Below, in pieces: positions 1-6,662 of a stretch of 8,762 nt of DNA. The position numbers were made by a program, and so were the translations under genes. Source of the DNA: an uncultured Bacteroidota bacterium (GTDB taxonomy: Bacteria; Bacteroidota; Bacteroidia; B-17B0; Aurantibacillaceae); contig CALMNJ010000119.1 of the NCBI GenBank assembly GCA_937868675.1, forward strand, positions 1 through 8,762, read 5' to 3'. The number at the start of each line of letters is the position of its first letter. Position 1 is the first letter of the stretch. Below the pieces are notes generated by a model. It did not search any database. It was not told where the DNA came from and was given only the letters and a program-made list of their open reading frames with translations.

Positions 1-1226
1 TTAAGTGGCAGGTTGGTGTTGCATTGGTCAGGAATTGAACCCACAATATTTGATGGCACGAAGGCTTCAACCGAAATTAGTTTCGTTTGTTGTTGCGAAC
101 ATGTATTGGTACCAATAACATATTGAATTGCATTATTTCCGATAGCGCTCAGCGAAGGAATAAACGCACCTCCGGCAGTGAGGTAAGACGACGCAATCCA
201 GGTGCCGGTTGCCGGTGAAACCAACATTTGAAATGTGCCGTCAACGCTACAGAAGGGGCCTGCGATGCTAATATTAGGAATTGGGGGATTAAGTACATGG
301 ATAGAAATTGTCTGTGATTCCGGGCAAACGGTTGGATTCGGACTTGAGGAGGTATTATAAACTATATAATAAGTGTTGGTAGAAAGTCCGGTTGGTGAAA
401 AAGCATGCCCGCTTACATTAAGGCCCGTGAACACACCATTTACAGTGCTTTGCACCAGTGTGTTCAGATTATACGAATTGCTGTTATAGCAAAGTTTCAC
501 AAAGCTGTTGGTTAGAGCTGCCGTGTTGTATGTATTAGGGAAAATAACTGTCGTATTAGAGTTAATACAAGGGCCTATTGCAACAGAATAGTTGATGAGT
601 GTGTTACTCAAAGGAGCAAGAGACGTGTTAACAACGCCACCCTGCGAAACCGCACCGCTGCCAAACCACGTGCCTCCCGAAGGGCTGGCGGTGAGCGTAA
701 AGTTTGGTGCCGTGTTACAAAACGGAGCCACAGCAGGAATGGCAGGCGTAACAGTATTGGTTACTGAAACATTAATAGAACTGGTTGCCGGGCAAGCTGT
801 TAAATTTGGTGTGGAAGAGGTGGTATAAGTAAGCGGATAAATACCAGTTGTTAGCAGGGCCGGATTAAAGGAATATGTGCCAACAACCCCGCTTCCCTGC
901 CATACGCCCGTAACGGTATTTTGTACAATGTTCATCAGATTAAACGGACTGTTTGTTACACACAGATTCGGAATGCTTGAGGTAAGTGCGGCACTGTTAA
1001 ATGTGGAGGCATCTATGTTAATGGTTGTCGAATTCTTACAGGGGCCTACCATCACCGTGTAAACGGCGGTGGTTGTTCCATTAATCGCGAAAGAAGGGCT
1101 TAGTAAACCAATGTTGTTTACTGCAGGATTGCCAGACCAACCTCCGCCCGCTGGCGTAACGGTAAGATTGAATGGCGGGGTAGTGTTGCAAATTGGAGGG
1201 AATGGTGTAACGGTAGGAGTTATGGG
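1..1226 (-). repeat. Tandem Ig-like domain repeats within the giant surface protein
   Basis: Conserved cysteine codons begin at 1190, 962, 719, 491, 251 and 23 (minus strand). The spacings are 76, 81, 76, 80 and 76 codons, giving a two-domain unit of 157 then 156 residues. The odd members carry C-N-T-x-P-x-F-x-L-T-x-x-P-x-G-G-x-W and a later GPC motif; the even members carry an LC/QC start, N-x-V/L-V-Q-x-T-V-x-G-V and a TTSSTPN/NTSSSPN stretch before the next Cys. Unit 1 spans about 1226-750, unit 2 about 750-285, and unit 3 is cut by the window edge. The two halves resemble each other, so the unit probably arose by duplicating one Ig-like domain and then amplifying the pair. The copies have diverged at DNA level, so this is a protein-level repeat. 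Confidence 0.8.
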
Positions 1227-2864
1227 TAATTGAGGGTTGCAGACCACGTTCAGAGTTGTTGTGATAATGCAGTTGTTTGCTCCCAAAACGGACACAGTAT
1301 AAACTCCGCTGTTCACAGTGGAGGCATTTGGGATCATTGGATTCTGGAAATAAGTTGTAAAACTGGGCGGTCCTGTCCACGTATAACTGAAAGCAGCTGG
1401 AATGTTAAGACTTAGAGACCCACCGGCACACAATGGACTCGTATACGTTGGTGTAATTGCCGCCAGAGTATAAACACCTACTGACAACGTGTTGCTTCCA
1501 TTGCAACCGATGTTGGAGGTACCGCTTACGGTGTAAATGGAGGTTACTGTTGGATTAACAGCTACTGTTGAGGCACCAACAAGATTACCTGGATTAAGCG
1601 TATAACTGTTGGCGCCACTCATGTTGATTATGGAGGTTAGTCCGGGGCATACTGATGATGGTCCGGCGGTGAGGCTGATGTTTGGTGGTGGCTGAACGAC
1701 AACCGGCAATACAGTTCCTCCGCAACCAGTTGAATTCATCATGGATGCAGAGTAGTAGGTTGAGATGGTTGGCGTAACTACCAGACTCGTGGAAACAACG
1801 TTTCCAGGATACCAGGTGTATGTACCAGCAGGATACGGAATAAGCGTAGCGGAACTACCCAAACAAATAACGGCACTGCTTCCAGAAACAGAAAGTGGCG
1901 GCAGGGTAGTGCTCCCACAACAGGTAAGGCACTGGTTTTGGTAGTACATGCCAGCCATTACAAAGTTGTAACAATCGCCTGTGGTAGTTAACCCGAAGTT
2001 GGCCGAAGTTTGACCAACCGTTGGTGTAGGAGCCGGTCCGGTAACAAAATCCCAAACCTGATCGGTGCTTTGAGTTTTTGTGAAATTATTGGTTGTACTG
2101 TTGAATCTGAAAGGGGTGTTTGTAATTCTCTGAAGGTCGCCTACAAGCCCAAAGCCAACGCAACTGTATGAGGGGGAGCACACATTAAATCCGTAAATAT
2201 TACTATTCACAGTGCCTGATATTCCCATGCAACCATCGGCAATAACAATATTACCGGTAAAGGGGGCAGTTGGATCAGAGTAAATGACAAAAAGGGTTGC
2301 TCCATCGGTATCATAACTCGGACTTTGAGGCATAACCGGGAAGCCGGAGAGCACATAGGTGCCATTGCCACTGATGATTGGGGTTACATCTGCCCGGTAA
2401 CTTTGAGAACCACCATATCCCCAGCATTTGTCTGAACAGGAACCGATATTGGCCATGGTGAAGCCCAGAGAAACTGACGCAGTGAGATTTGTGACACTCA
2501 CGCTCGGAACAACGTTGTTTGAACCCGATGCATCGGAATAAATAAATGCCTTGATAACATTGGCGCTTGGCGGAATTCCGCTGATAACAAAGTTGGCTGG
2601 TTGATTAGCACTAACCGTGCTGCCCAAAGCAGCAAAATTCCGCTTGAATAGCGGAACAGTGGCTTGAACAAAATTAAGGCCACATGCTGTTTCGGTATAA
2701 GTAGTAACTAGGGTACTGTTGCCGTTATTAACCTGACCCGGATTGAATTTTGGAGAGCCCGGACAATTCTGACACGGAGTGCCAGGCACCCATTGCACAA
2801 AGTTTTGCGATAGCCCTAAAATGGAAATCAGTAAAAAAAGTAATATCAGGTTTCCGGGGCGCAT
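1..2864 (-). CDS. Giant secreted surface protein with Ig-like tandem repeats (C-terminus beyond window)
   Basis: The frame is open for 954 codons from ATG at 2864 to the left edge with no stop, so the protein is 3'-truncated by the window. Residues 1-20 are a signal peptide (MRPGNL, a Leu/Ile core, then LGLSQ). Residues 21-320 are a beta-rich region with Cys pairs (C31/C34; C312, C315, C316) and a stretch (RADVTP, then GNGTYVLSG, then DGATLFVIYSD) that resembles DUF3344-like extracellular domains; this match is from memory. Residues 325-545 hold about three Ig/PKD-like domains, each with an early Cys, a YTW-type core and a YTVS-type strand. From about residue 547 there are 156-157-residue tandem units. 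Such architecture is typical of T9SS-exported adhesins and gliding-associated proteins of Bacteroidota; a C-terminal sorting domain is expected but lies outside. An adhesion or matrix role is inference. No enzyme motif was seen. Confidence 0.85.
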   Translation of the reverse strand, partial: MRPGNLILLFLLISILGLSQNFVQWVPGTPCQNCPGSPKFNPGQVNNGNSTLVTTYTETACGLNFVQATVPLFKRNFAALGSTVSANQPANFVISGIPPSANVIKAFIYSDASGSNNVVPSVSVTNLTASVSLGFTMANIGSCSDKCWGYGGSQSYRADVTPIISGNGTYVLSGFPVMPQSPSYDTDGATLFVIYSDPTAPFTGNIVIADGCMGISGTVNSNIYGFNVCSPSYSCVGFGLVGDLQRITNTPFRFNSTTNNFTKTQSTDQVWDFVTGPAPTPTVGQTSANFGLTTTGDCYNFVMAGMYYQNQCLTCCGSTTLPPLSVSGSSAVICLGSSATLIPYPAGTYTWYPGNVVSTSLVVTPTISTYYSASMMNSTGCGGTVLPVVVQPPPNISLTAGPSSVCPGLTSIINMSGANSYTLNPGNLVGASTVAVNPTVTSIYTVSGTSNIGCNGSNTLSVGVYTLAAITPTYTSPLCAGGSLSLNIPAAFSYTWTGPPSFTTYFQNPMIPNASTVNSGVYTVSVLGANNCIITTTLNVVCNPQLPITPTVTPFPPICNTTPPFNLTVTPAGGGWSGNPAVNNIGLLSPSFAINGTTTAVYTVMVGPCKNSTTINIDASTFNSAALTSSIPNLCVTNSPFNLMNIVQNTVTGVWQGSGVVGTYSFNPALLTTGIYPLTYTTSSTPNLTACPATSSINVSVTNTVTPAIPAVAPFCNTAPNFTLTASPSGGTWFGSGAVSQGGVVNTSLAPLSNTLINYSVAIGPCINSNTTVIFPNTYNTAALTNSFVKLCYNSNSYNLNTLVQSTVNGVFTGLNVSGHAFSPTGLSTNTYYIVYNTSSSPNPTVCPESQTISIHVLNPPIPNISIAGPFCSVDGTFQMLVSPATGTWIASSYLTAGGAFIPSLSAIGNNAIQYVIGTNTCSQQQTKLISVEAFVPSNIVGSIPDQCNTNLPL

Positions 2865-2883
2865 GGCATTTTTTTGTATTTAA

Positions 2884-2914
2884 TAAAAGTAGGCTATTTT
2901 GCATGCCAATGCAA
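2884..2914 (-). promoter_or_regulatory. Possible promoter of the giant surface protein gene
   Basis: On the minus strand TTG (2914-2912) is followed after 20 bases by TACTTTTA (2891-2884), which matches the Bacteroidota -7 element TAnnTTTG except at the last base. The start codon at 2864 would then have a leader of only about 10-15 bases. The match is imperfect and the region is AT-rich, so the call is tentative. Confidence 0.3.
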
Positions 2915-2978
2915 GATATTAACTCAGCCAAAGGGGGGATTTACTAAAAGCTACCGGAAAAGCTTTAAAATAAAGATT

Positions 2979-3500
2979 TCAGGCAGGAGTTTGCGGGGGC
3001 TCCATCACATGCCCGCATTTATTGCAGGTGCGCAGATGTTCGCTGCCATAAAACCGCTTAAACTCGCCCTGAAACTGAGTGGTAATATCGGTAAGGGTGA
3101 AATAGACTTCGTGAAGTTTATTGTTGCATTTTTCGCAAAACCATAGCAAGCCGTCTTTTTCCCCGTTCTTCTTTTTGTGCTCAACCACCAATCCGATTGT
3201 ATTGGCAAAGCGGCGCGGATTGTGGGGTACTTTTGCGGGCAGCAAAAAAACATCCCCTTCTTTTATGGGTACATCCACGGCTTTGCCGTCTTCCTGAATT
3301 GTTACAACAATGTCACCTTCCAACTGGTAAAAAAACTCCTCCCCTTCGTTGTAGTGAAAGTCTTTACGTGAGTTGGGCCCACCTACCACCATCACAATAA
3401 AATCAGCGTCTTTGTAAACCACTTTATTGTTCACTGGTGGTTTCAGCAGGTGACGGTTTTCGTCAATCCATTTTTTGAAGTTGAAGGGACGTGTTATCAT
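2979..3500 (-). CDS. nbaC: 3-hydroxyanthranilate 3,4-dioxygenase
   Basis: The 173-residue protein matches the bacterial HAAO family in length and motifs. It opens the aromatic ring of 3-hydroxyanthranilate to give 2-amino-3-carboxymuconate semialdehyde, which cyclises to quinolinate, the precursor for NAD made from tryptophan by the kynurenine pathway; the enzyme is cytosolic. The cupin fold supplies the Fe(II) ligands H49, E55 and H93. R45, R97 and E107 sit where substrate-binding residues lie in the characterised bacterial enzyme. The C-terminal rubredoxin-like metal site is intact, with C122/C125 and C159/C162. The family identification is strong. The start at 3500 puts MITRPFNF at the N-terminus as in homologues; no Shine-Dalgarno is visible, which is normal in this phylum. 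It lies 39 bases downstream of yjdM on the same strand and may be co-transcribed with it. No other kynurenine pathway gene is present. Confidence 0.95.
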   Translation of the reverse strand: MITRPFNFKKWIDENRHLLKPPVNNKVVYKDADFIVMVVGGPNSRKDFHYNEGEEFFYQLEGDIVVTIQEDGKAVDVPIKEGDVFLLPAKVPHNPRRFANTIGLVVEHKKKNGEKDGLLWFCEKCNNKLHEVYFTLTDITTQFQGEFKRFYGSEHLRTCNKCGHVMEPPQTPA

Positions 3501-3539
3501 GAAGGCTAATTTAAATTAAAAAAAGCGGAATTGCTACCA

Positions 3540-3884
3540 TTAGGCTTTTCTGACATACTCCGATTTAAGACCCATGGCCCCAAAGCCCTCTATTTTGCAA
3601 CTGATGTTGTGATCGCCTTCCACCAGTTTAATGTTCTTTACCTTGGTGCCGGCCTTTACCGATTTTGAGGAGCCTTTTACCGGCAGATCCTTAATCACCA
3701 CCACCGTATCTCCGTCAACGAGTGTATTGCCGTTGGCATCCACAATTTTCTCGGTTGTTTCAACTACTTCCGTTTCCACTTCCTCGGGATTCCATTCGTG
3801 AAAGCATTCTGGACATACTGCCAGCGAACCGTTGGAATAAGTGTACTCACATTTGCATTTGGGGCAGGGGGGGAGCTCTGTCAT
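3540..3884 (-). CDS. yjdM: Zinc-ribbon protein YjdM (PhnA family)
   Basis: This 114-residue protein has the two-part layout of the YjdM/PhnA family. An N-terminal zinc ribbon uses C7-P-K-C10 and C24-P-E-C27, ending in the FHEW motif. A C-terminal SH3-like PhnA domain (about residues 45-114) contains DGDTVVVIKDLPVKGSS and ends ISCKIEGFGAMGLKSEYVRKA-like. The length is close to the E. coli protein (about 111 residues). The old name 'alkylphosphonate utilisation protein' is historical: the family is not the phosphonoacetate hydrolase also called PhnA, and its biochemical role remains unclear. The start at 3884 places the ribbon at the very N-terminus as expected. It sits between ybeY (116 bases upstream, with no clear terminator) and nbaC (39 bases downstream); the context says nothing about phosphonates. 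Confidence 0.92.
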   Translation of the reverse strand: MTELPPCPKCKCEYTYSNGSLAVCPECFHEWNPEEVETEVVETTEKIVDANGNTLVDGDTVVVIKDLPVKGSSKSVKAGTKVKNIKLVEGDHNISCKIEGFGAMGLKSEYVRKA

Positions 3885-4000
3885 AAAATTAATATAAATT
3901 ATTTACCATACTAAGGTAACGTTTTACCCGGTCAAAACACCGAATTGTGTCTATGAAAGGATTCCAAAAATAAACACGAGATATCAAAACAGTGGTCGAA

Positions 4001-4438
4001 TCAGCTGCTTTTTTGTTGAGCTTTTTTAAACTTCTTTAAACACCACTCCTCCAATTCTCTCATCAAAGCCGCATCTTTTTTGGTTTTGTCTTTAAAGCCA
4101 AGCAGGTGCAGCACGCCATGAATCATTACCCGCTGCAATTCGGTTTCAAAATCAGTTTTAAATTTCCCTGCGTTTTCATGCACCCGCTCCACGCTTATCA
4201 GGATATCACCATGCAGCATTTCGCCTTCACTGTAATCAAATGTAATAATATCGGTAAGGGTATTGTGGTGTAAAAAATCCTGGTTTACTTTCAGCAGGTC
4301 TTCATCACGCATAAAAACGTAATTCAGTGTGCCGCATTTTTTTTTATGGTGCTCAATGACTGATTTTATCCAGGCAACCGTTTTTTGCTTGTTCCGGAGT
4401 TTAAACTCCACATTTTGTATTTGAAACGAGACAGCCAT
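4001..4438 (-). CDS. ybeY: Endoribonuclease YbeY (rRNA maturation factor)
   Basis: The protein is 145 residues, the usual size for YbeY, a metal-dependent endoribonuclease that acts in 16S rRNA 3'-end maturation and ribosome quality control in the cytoplasm. Family landmarks are visible in order: NQDFLHHNTLTDIITFDY (residues 52-69), matching the region of the conserved TNVLSF motif; HGDILIS (76-82); and the metal site HGVLHLLGFKD (107-117). H107 and H111 are the first two zinc ligands. The third ligand, normally His in the GYDH ending, is replaced by D117. I recall this Asp form in other Bacteroidota, so it is probably a lineage variant and not a dead enzyme. The ATG at 4438 shares its A with the TAA stop of the gene before it, indicating translational coupling. 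The C-terminus is Lys-rich. Confidence 0.95.
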   Translation of the reverse strand: MAVSFQIQNVEFKLRNKQKTVAWIKSVIEHHKKKCGTLNYVFMRDEDLLKVNQDFLHHNTLTDIITFDYSEGEMLHGDILISVERVHENAGKFKTDFETELQRVMIHGVLHLLGFKDKTKKDAALMRELEEWCLKKFKKAQQKSS

Positions 4439-5019
4439 TACAAAGCAAGGGTGTCTTTTACAATGGTTGGCAACTCGCCGTGGTTACGCAGGCGCATCAA
4501 GGCCTCCACCTCTCTTATTGAGTGTTTAAACTCCTCCACGCCCGAGTAAAAAAGTTTTTGTTGCGCCTCAATTGTCTCGGTAAGTTTTTTCCCTTCTTTC
4601 ATTTCCGATGCAACAAACCTGCCCGCTTCGGTGGCATTTACTTTGTGTTTACTAAGATCGGAAGCCAGTTTTTTTTGCTGATCCTGCATTAATTTGGCAC
4701 GCGCCATCAGGCTTCTGCGGTTAATGCGGAAGGCCGTCAGGTTTTCTCCCCCGGTAATAAAACGCTGTAAATGGTCGGCTTCGGCTTTGCCAATTGTGTC
4801 ATGTATGTTCTGTTTAATAAACTGCCGGTAGTACCCGTATCGTGTAATACAACGCTGTAGCAGTACGGTGTCCGTTTTTTCGAGCTCTTTTATTTTCTGG
4901 GTAATCGCTCCGCTCAGGCTGTCGAGGCTGCGGGTTTGCTGCTCATAAAGCGATTCGCCACCGCAGCGCGCAAGCGCAAGGCTAACTATACACAGGCAGG
5001 TAATGCGAATAAGCGGCAT
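4438..5019 (-). CDS. Putative lipoprotein of unknown function between serS and ybeY
   Basis: I do not recognise this 193-residue protein. The N-terminus is export-like: MPLIRIT, a hydrophobic stretch CLCIVSLALA, then R-C19-GG. C19 would be the lipidated cysteine, but Arg at the -1 position of the lipobox is atypical, so it may be a poor lipobox or a plain signal/anchor segment. The mature part (about 20-190) is rich in Lys, Glu, Gln, Leu and Arg with few Pro or Gly over long stretches, which suggests a mostly alpha-helical, possibly coiled-coil protein; residues 100-178 are the most strongly helical. No catalytic motif was seen. Its ATG overlaps the serS stop and its stop overlaps the ybeY start, both as TAATG, so it is clearly a real, co-translated gene. 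Envelope localisation is inference. Confidence 0.85.
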   Translation of the reverse strand: MPLIRITCLCIVSLALARCGGESLYEQQTRSLDSLSGAITQKIKELEKTDTVLLQRCITRYGYYRQFIKQNIHDTIGKAEADHLQRFITGGENLTAFRINRRSLMARAKLMQDQQKKLASDLSKHKVNATEAGRFVASEMKEGKKLTETIEAQQKLFYSGVEEFKHSIREVEALMRLRNHGELPTIVKDTLAL

Positions 5020-6293
5020 TAATTTATCATCTCAAAACCACAATAAGGCACCAGTGCTTTTGGTAGTTTTATTCCCTGTTCGGTTTGATTGTTTTCTAAA
5101 AGCGCTGCTACAATACGTGGCAGGGCCAGTGCGCTCCCGTTGAGGCTGTGTGCCAGTTGTGGCTTACCTTTTTCGTCGCGGTAGCGGCATTTCAAACGGT
5201 TGGTCTGAAAGGTTTCAAAATTGCTCACACTGCTCACTTCCAGCCAGCGCTGCTGTGCAGCACTCCACACTTCCAGATCATAGGTGAGGGCGCTTCCAAA
5301 GCTCATGTCACCGCCACACAGTTTCAAAATACGGAAAGGCAGTTCCAAATCGCGAAGCAGGCCTACGCTGTGTTGCAACATTTCTTCCAGTATGTCGTAG
5401 CTTTTGCTGGGGTGTACTATCTGCACAATTTCTACTTTGTCAAACTGATGCAGTCGGTTAAGTCCCCGCACATCTTTGCCATAGCTGCCGGCTTCACGCC
5501 TGAAGCAGGGGGTGTAGCCGCAGTTTTTTATAGGTAATTCTTCTTCTTTCAAAATCACGTCGCGGTAAATGTTGGTTACCGGCACTTCGGCGGTAGGTAT
5601 CAGGTAAAGTTTGTCTTCGTTAATGTAGTACATCTGTCCCTCTTTATCAGGTAGCTGCCCTGTGCCGTAGCCACTGTCCTCGTTTACAACAATAGGAGGC
5701 TGTATTTCATAATAGCCCGCTGCGATGGCTTTATCTAAAAAGAAATTAATAAGGGCTCTTTGCAGGCGTGCGCCCTTGCCTTTATATACTGGAAAACCGG
5801 CGCCGGTGAGTTTCACTCCCAGTTCAAAATCTATAATGTTGTATTGGGCGGTAAGTTCCCAATGAGGCCTGGCACCGGCGTATAACTCAGGCTTTTTGCC
5901 CTCTTCCAGCACCACCTCATTATCTTCGGCGCTTTTGCCTGCCGGCACTTTAAAACTAGGCGTATTGGGTACAGTTACCAATATGGCCTGTACCTCTTTT
6001 TCTATCTGCTTTTGCTTTTCGTTCAGTTCCCGTTCCATGACTTTAAGTTCGCTGGTGCGGGCCATTATTTTTTCGGCTTCATCCACTTTTCCGGCACGCT
6101 TCAGGTCGCCGGTCTGGCGGTTTAGCGCGTTTGCTTCTGCCTTACAATCGTCGGCCTGTTTTTGGGCAGCGCGGCGGTTGTTATCCATTTCAATAATTTG
6201 GTTTATAATGGTCTCAGCGTCCTTAAAATTTTTCAGGTTTAAGCGCTTAATGACTTCATCTTTATTGTCGCGTATGTAATTTAGTTGTAACAT
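5019..6293 (-). CDS. serS: Seryl-tRNA synthetase
   Basis: This 424-residue protein is a full-length class II synthetase that charges tRNA-Ser (and tRNA-Sec where present) with serine using ATP in the cytosol. The N-terminal MLQLNYIRDN start and the charged helical region of residues 27-105 form the tRNA-binding coiled-coil arm. The catalytic domain shows PTAEVPVTN (233-241), motif 2 with FRREAGSYGKD and RGLNRLHQF (264-284), LEVSSVSNFETFQ (351-363), and motif 3 with LNGSALALPR (384-393), whose R393 is the invariant motif-3 arginine. Val356 replaces the Cys found in the SSCSN form of other bacteria, which I believe is common in this phylum. The ATG at 6293 is the natural start and lies about 30 bases from a good -7 element. 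It is the first gene of a coupled trio with the lipoprotein gene and ybeY. Confidence 0.98.
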   Translation of the reverse strand: MLQLNYIRDNKDEVIKRLNLKNFKDAETIINQIIEMDNNRRAAQKQADDCKAEANALNRQTGDLKRAGKVDEAEKIMARTSELKVMERELNEKQKQIEKEVQAILVTVPNTPSFKVPAGKSAEDNEVVLEEGKKPELYAGARPHWELTAQYNIIDFELGVKLTGAGFPVYKGKGARLQRALINFFLDKAIAAGYYEIQPPIVVNEDSGYGTGQLPDKEGQMYYINEDKLYLIPTAEVPVTNIYRDVILKEEELPIKNCGYTPCFRREAGSYGKDVRGLNRLHQFDKVEIVQIVHPSKSYDILEEMLQHSVGLLRDLELPFRILKLCGGDMSFGSALTYDLEVWSAAQQRWLEVSSVSNFETFQTNRLKCRYRDEKGKPQLAHSLNGSALALPRIVAALLENNQTEQGIKLPKALVPYCGFEMIN

Positions 6294-6322
6294 ATCTCTG
6301 TTTAATTTCTTTCCCGGGCTAA

Positions 6323-6350
6323 CAAATTTAATGCTTTAATTATGCCCCAA
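6323..6350 (-). promoter_or_regulatory. Promoter for serS-lipoprotein-ybeY
   Basis: On the minus strand TTG (6350-6348) is followed after 17 bases by TAAATTTG (6330-6323), an exact match to the Bacteroidota -7 element TAnnTTTG. The spacing is at the short end of the usual range. Transcription would begin near 6317, giving a leader of roughly 25 bases before the serS ATG at 6293. It lies downstream of the rpmA terminator, which fits an independent transcription unit. Confidence 0.65.
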
Positions 6351-6601
6351 GTTTATGTATTGTTTTTATTTTTTGTTCCTCTCTCTTTTTTAGGGCGCCC
6401 TTTGCCTTCGCGGGACCGATTCGGCGAAGCAAGGCGTGCTGGCCATTTCGGACTTCCCACGCTTTGATGTGGTACGACTTTTTTTGCTTCGGGCTTCGTT
6501 TGCGCGAAAAAGAGCCAAACCCTGCGAGTCCCTGGCGTAAAACTGCGCCAAGTACCTGGTACACTCCATGTTCCCGATTCGGGTTACTCAAACCAGGATA
6601 T
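6351..6601. other. GC-richer intergenic stretch with repeated dyads, no convincing gene
   Basis: The spacer between the rpmA terminator and the serS promoter is visibly GC-richer than neighbouring spacers and full of inverted symmetry. CCGATTCGG occurs at 6416-6424 and again at 6574-6582, the second inside the longer dyad CCCGATTCGGG (6573-6583). GTACCTGGTAC is at 6552-6562. TGGCG (6533-6537) pairs with CGCCA (6546-6550), and CTTCGC (6406-6411) pairs with GCGAAG (6424-6429). An 83-codon minus-strand frame crosses it (6591-6340), but it needs a TTG start, contains no internal Met, is Arg/Lys-rich like a chance frame, and runs into the serS -33 box. The stretch may be a dispersed intergenic repeat or a structured RNA; neither can be decided from one window. 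Confidence 0.5.
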
Positions 6602-6640
6602 AAAAAAAGCCCGCCGGTTGTTTCTCCGGTGGGCTTTATA
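6602..6640 (-). terminator. Rho-independent terminator of rplU-rpmA
   Basis: On the minus strand GCCCACCGG (6634-6626), an 8-base loop and CCGGCGGGC (6617-6609) form a 9-bp stem with one wobble pair at most, followed directly by a run of seven T (6608-6602). It begins 29 bases after the rpmA stop codon. The upstream side is also AT-rich (6635-6640), so weak termination on the plus strand is conceivable, but no plus-strand gene needs it. Confidence 0.92.
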
Positions 6641-6662
6641 TAGCTTTATCTTATCGCTTTAC

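Noticed and set aside
592..2683. Several 60-100-codon frames on both strands inside the first 2.7 kb
   Set aside because: All overlap the continuous 954-codon minus-strand frame, which has a signal peptide and repeated domain motifs; the small frames are shadows of it.
2941..2966. Possible terminator after nbaC (AAAGCT, 8-base loop, AGCTTT)
   Set aside because: The stem is only 6 bp and AT-rich and no real T-run follows, so it is too weak to call.
3932..3955. Possible terminator between ybeY and yjdM (ACAC...GTGT then TTT on the minus strand)
   Set aside because: The stem is 4-5 bp; such structures occur by chance in AT-rich spacers. Whether yjdM and nbaC are read from the serS promoter therefore stays open.
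5148..6279. Two plus-strand frames of 127-129 codons antisense to serS
   Set aside because: They are antisense to a clearly functional, full-length synthetase and have no recognisable protein features.
6340..6591. 83-codon minus-strand frame between rpmA and serS
   Set aside because: It starts only at TTG with no internal Met, is Arg/Lys-rich without recognisable motifs, lies just after a strong terminator with no promoter of its own, and its end overlaps the serS -33 box.
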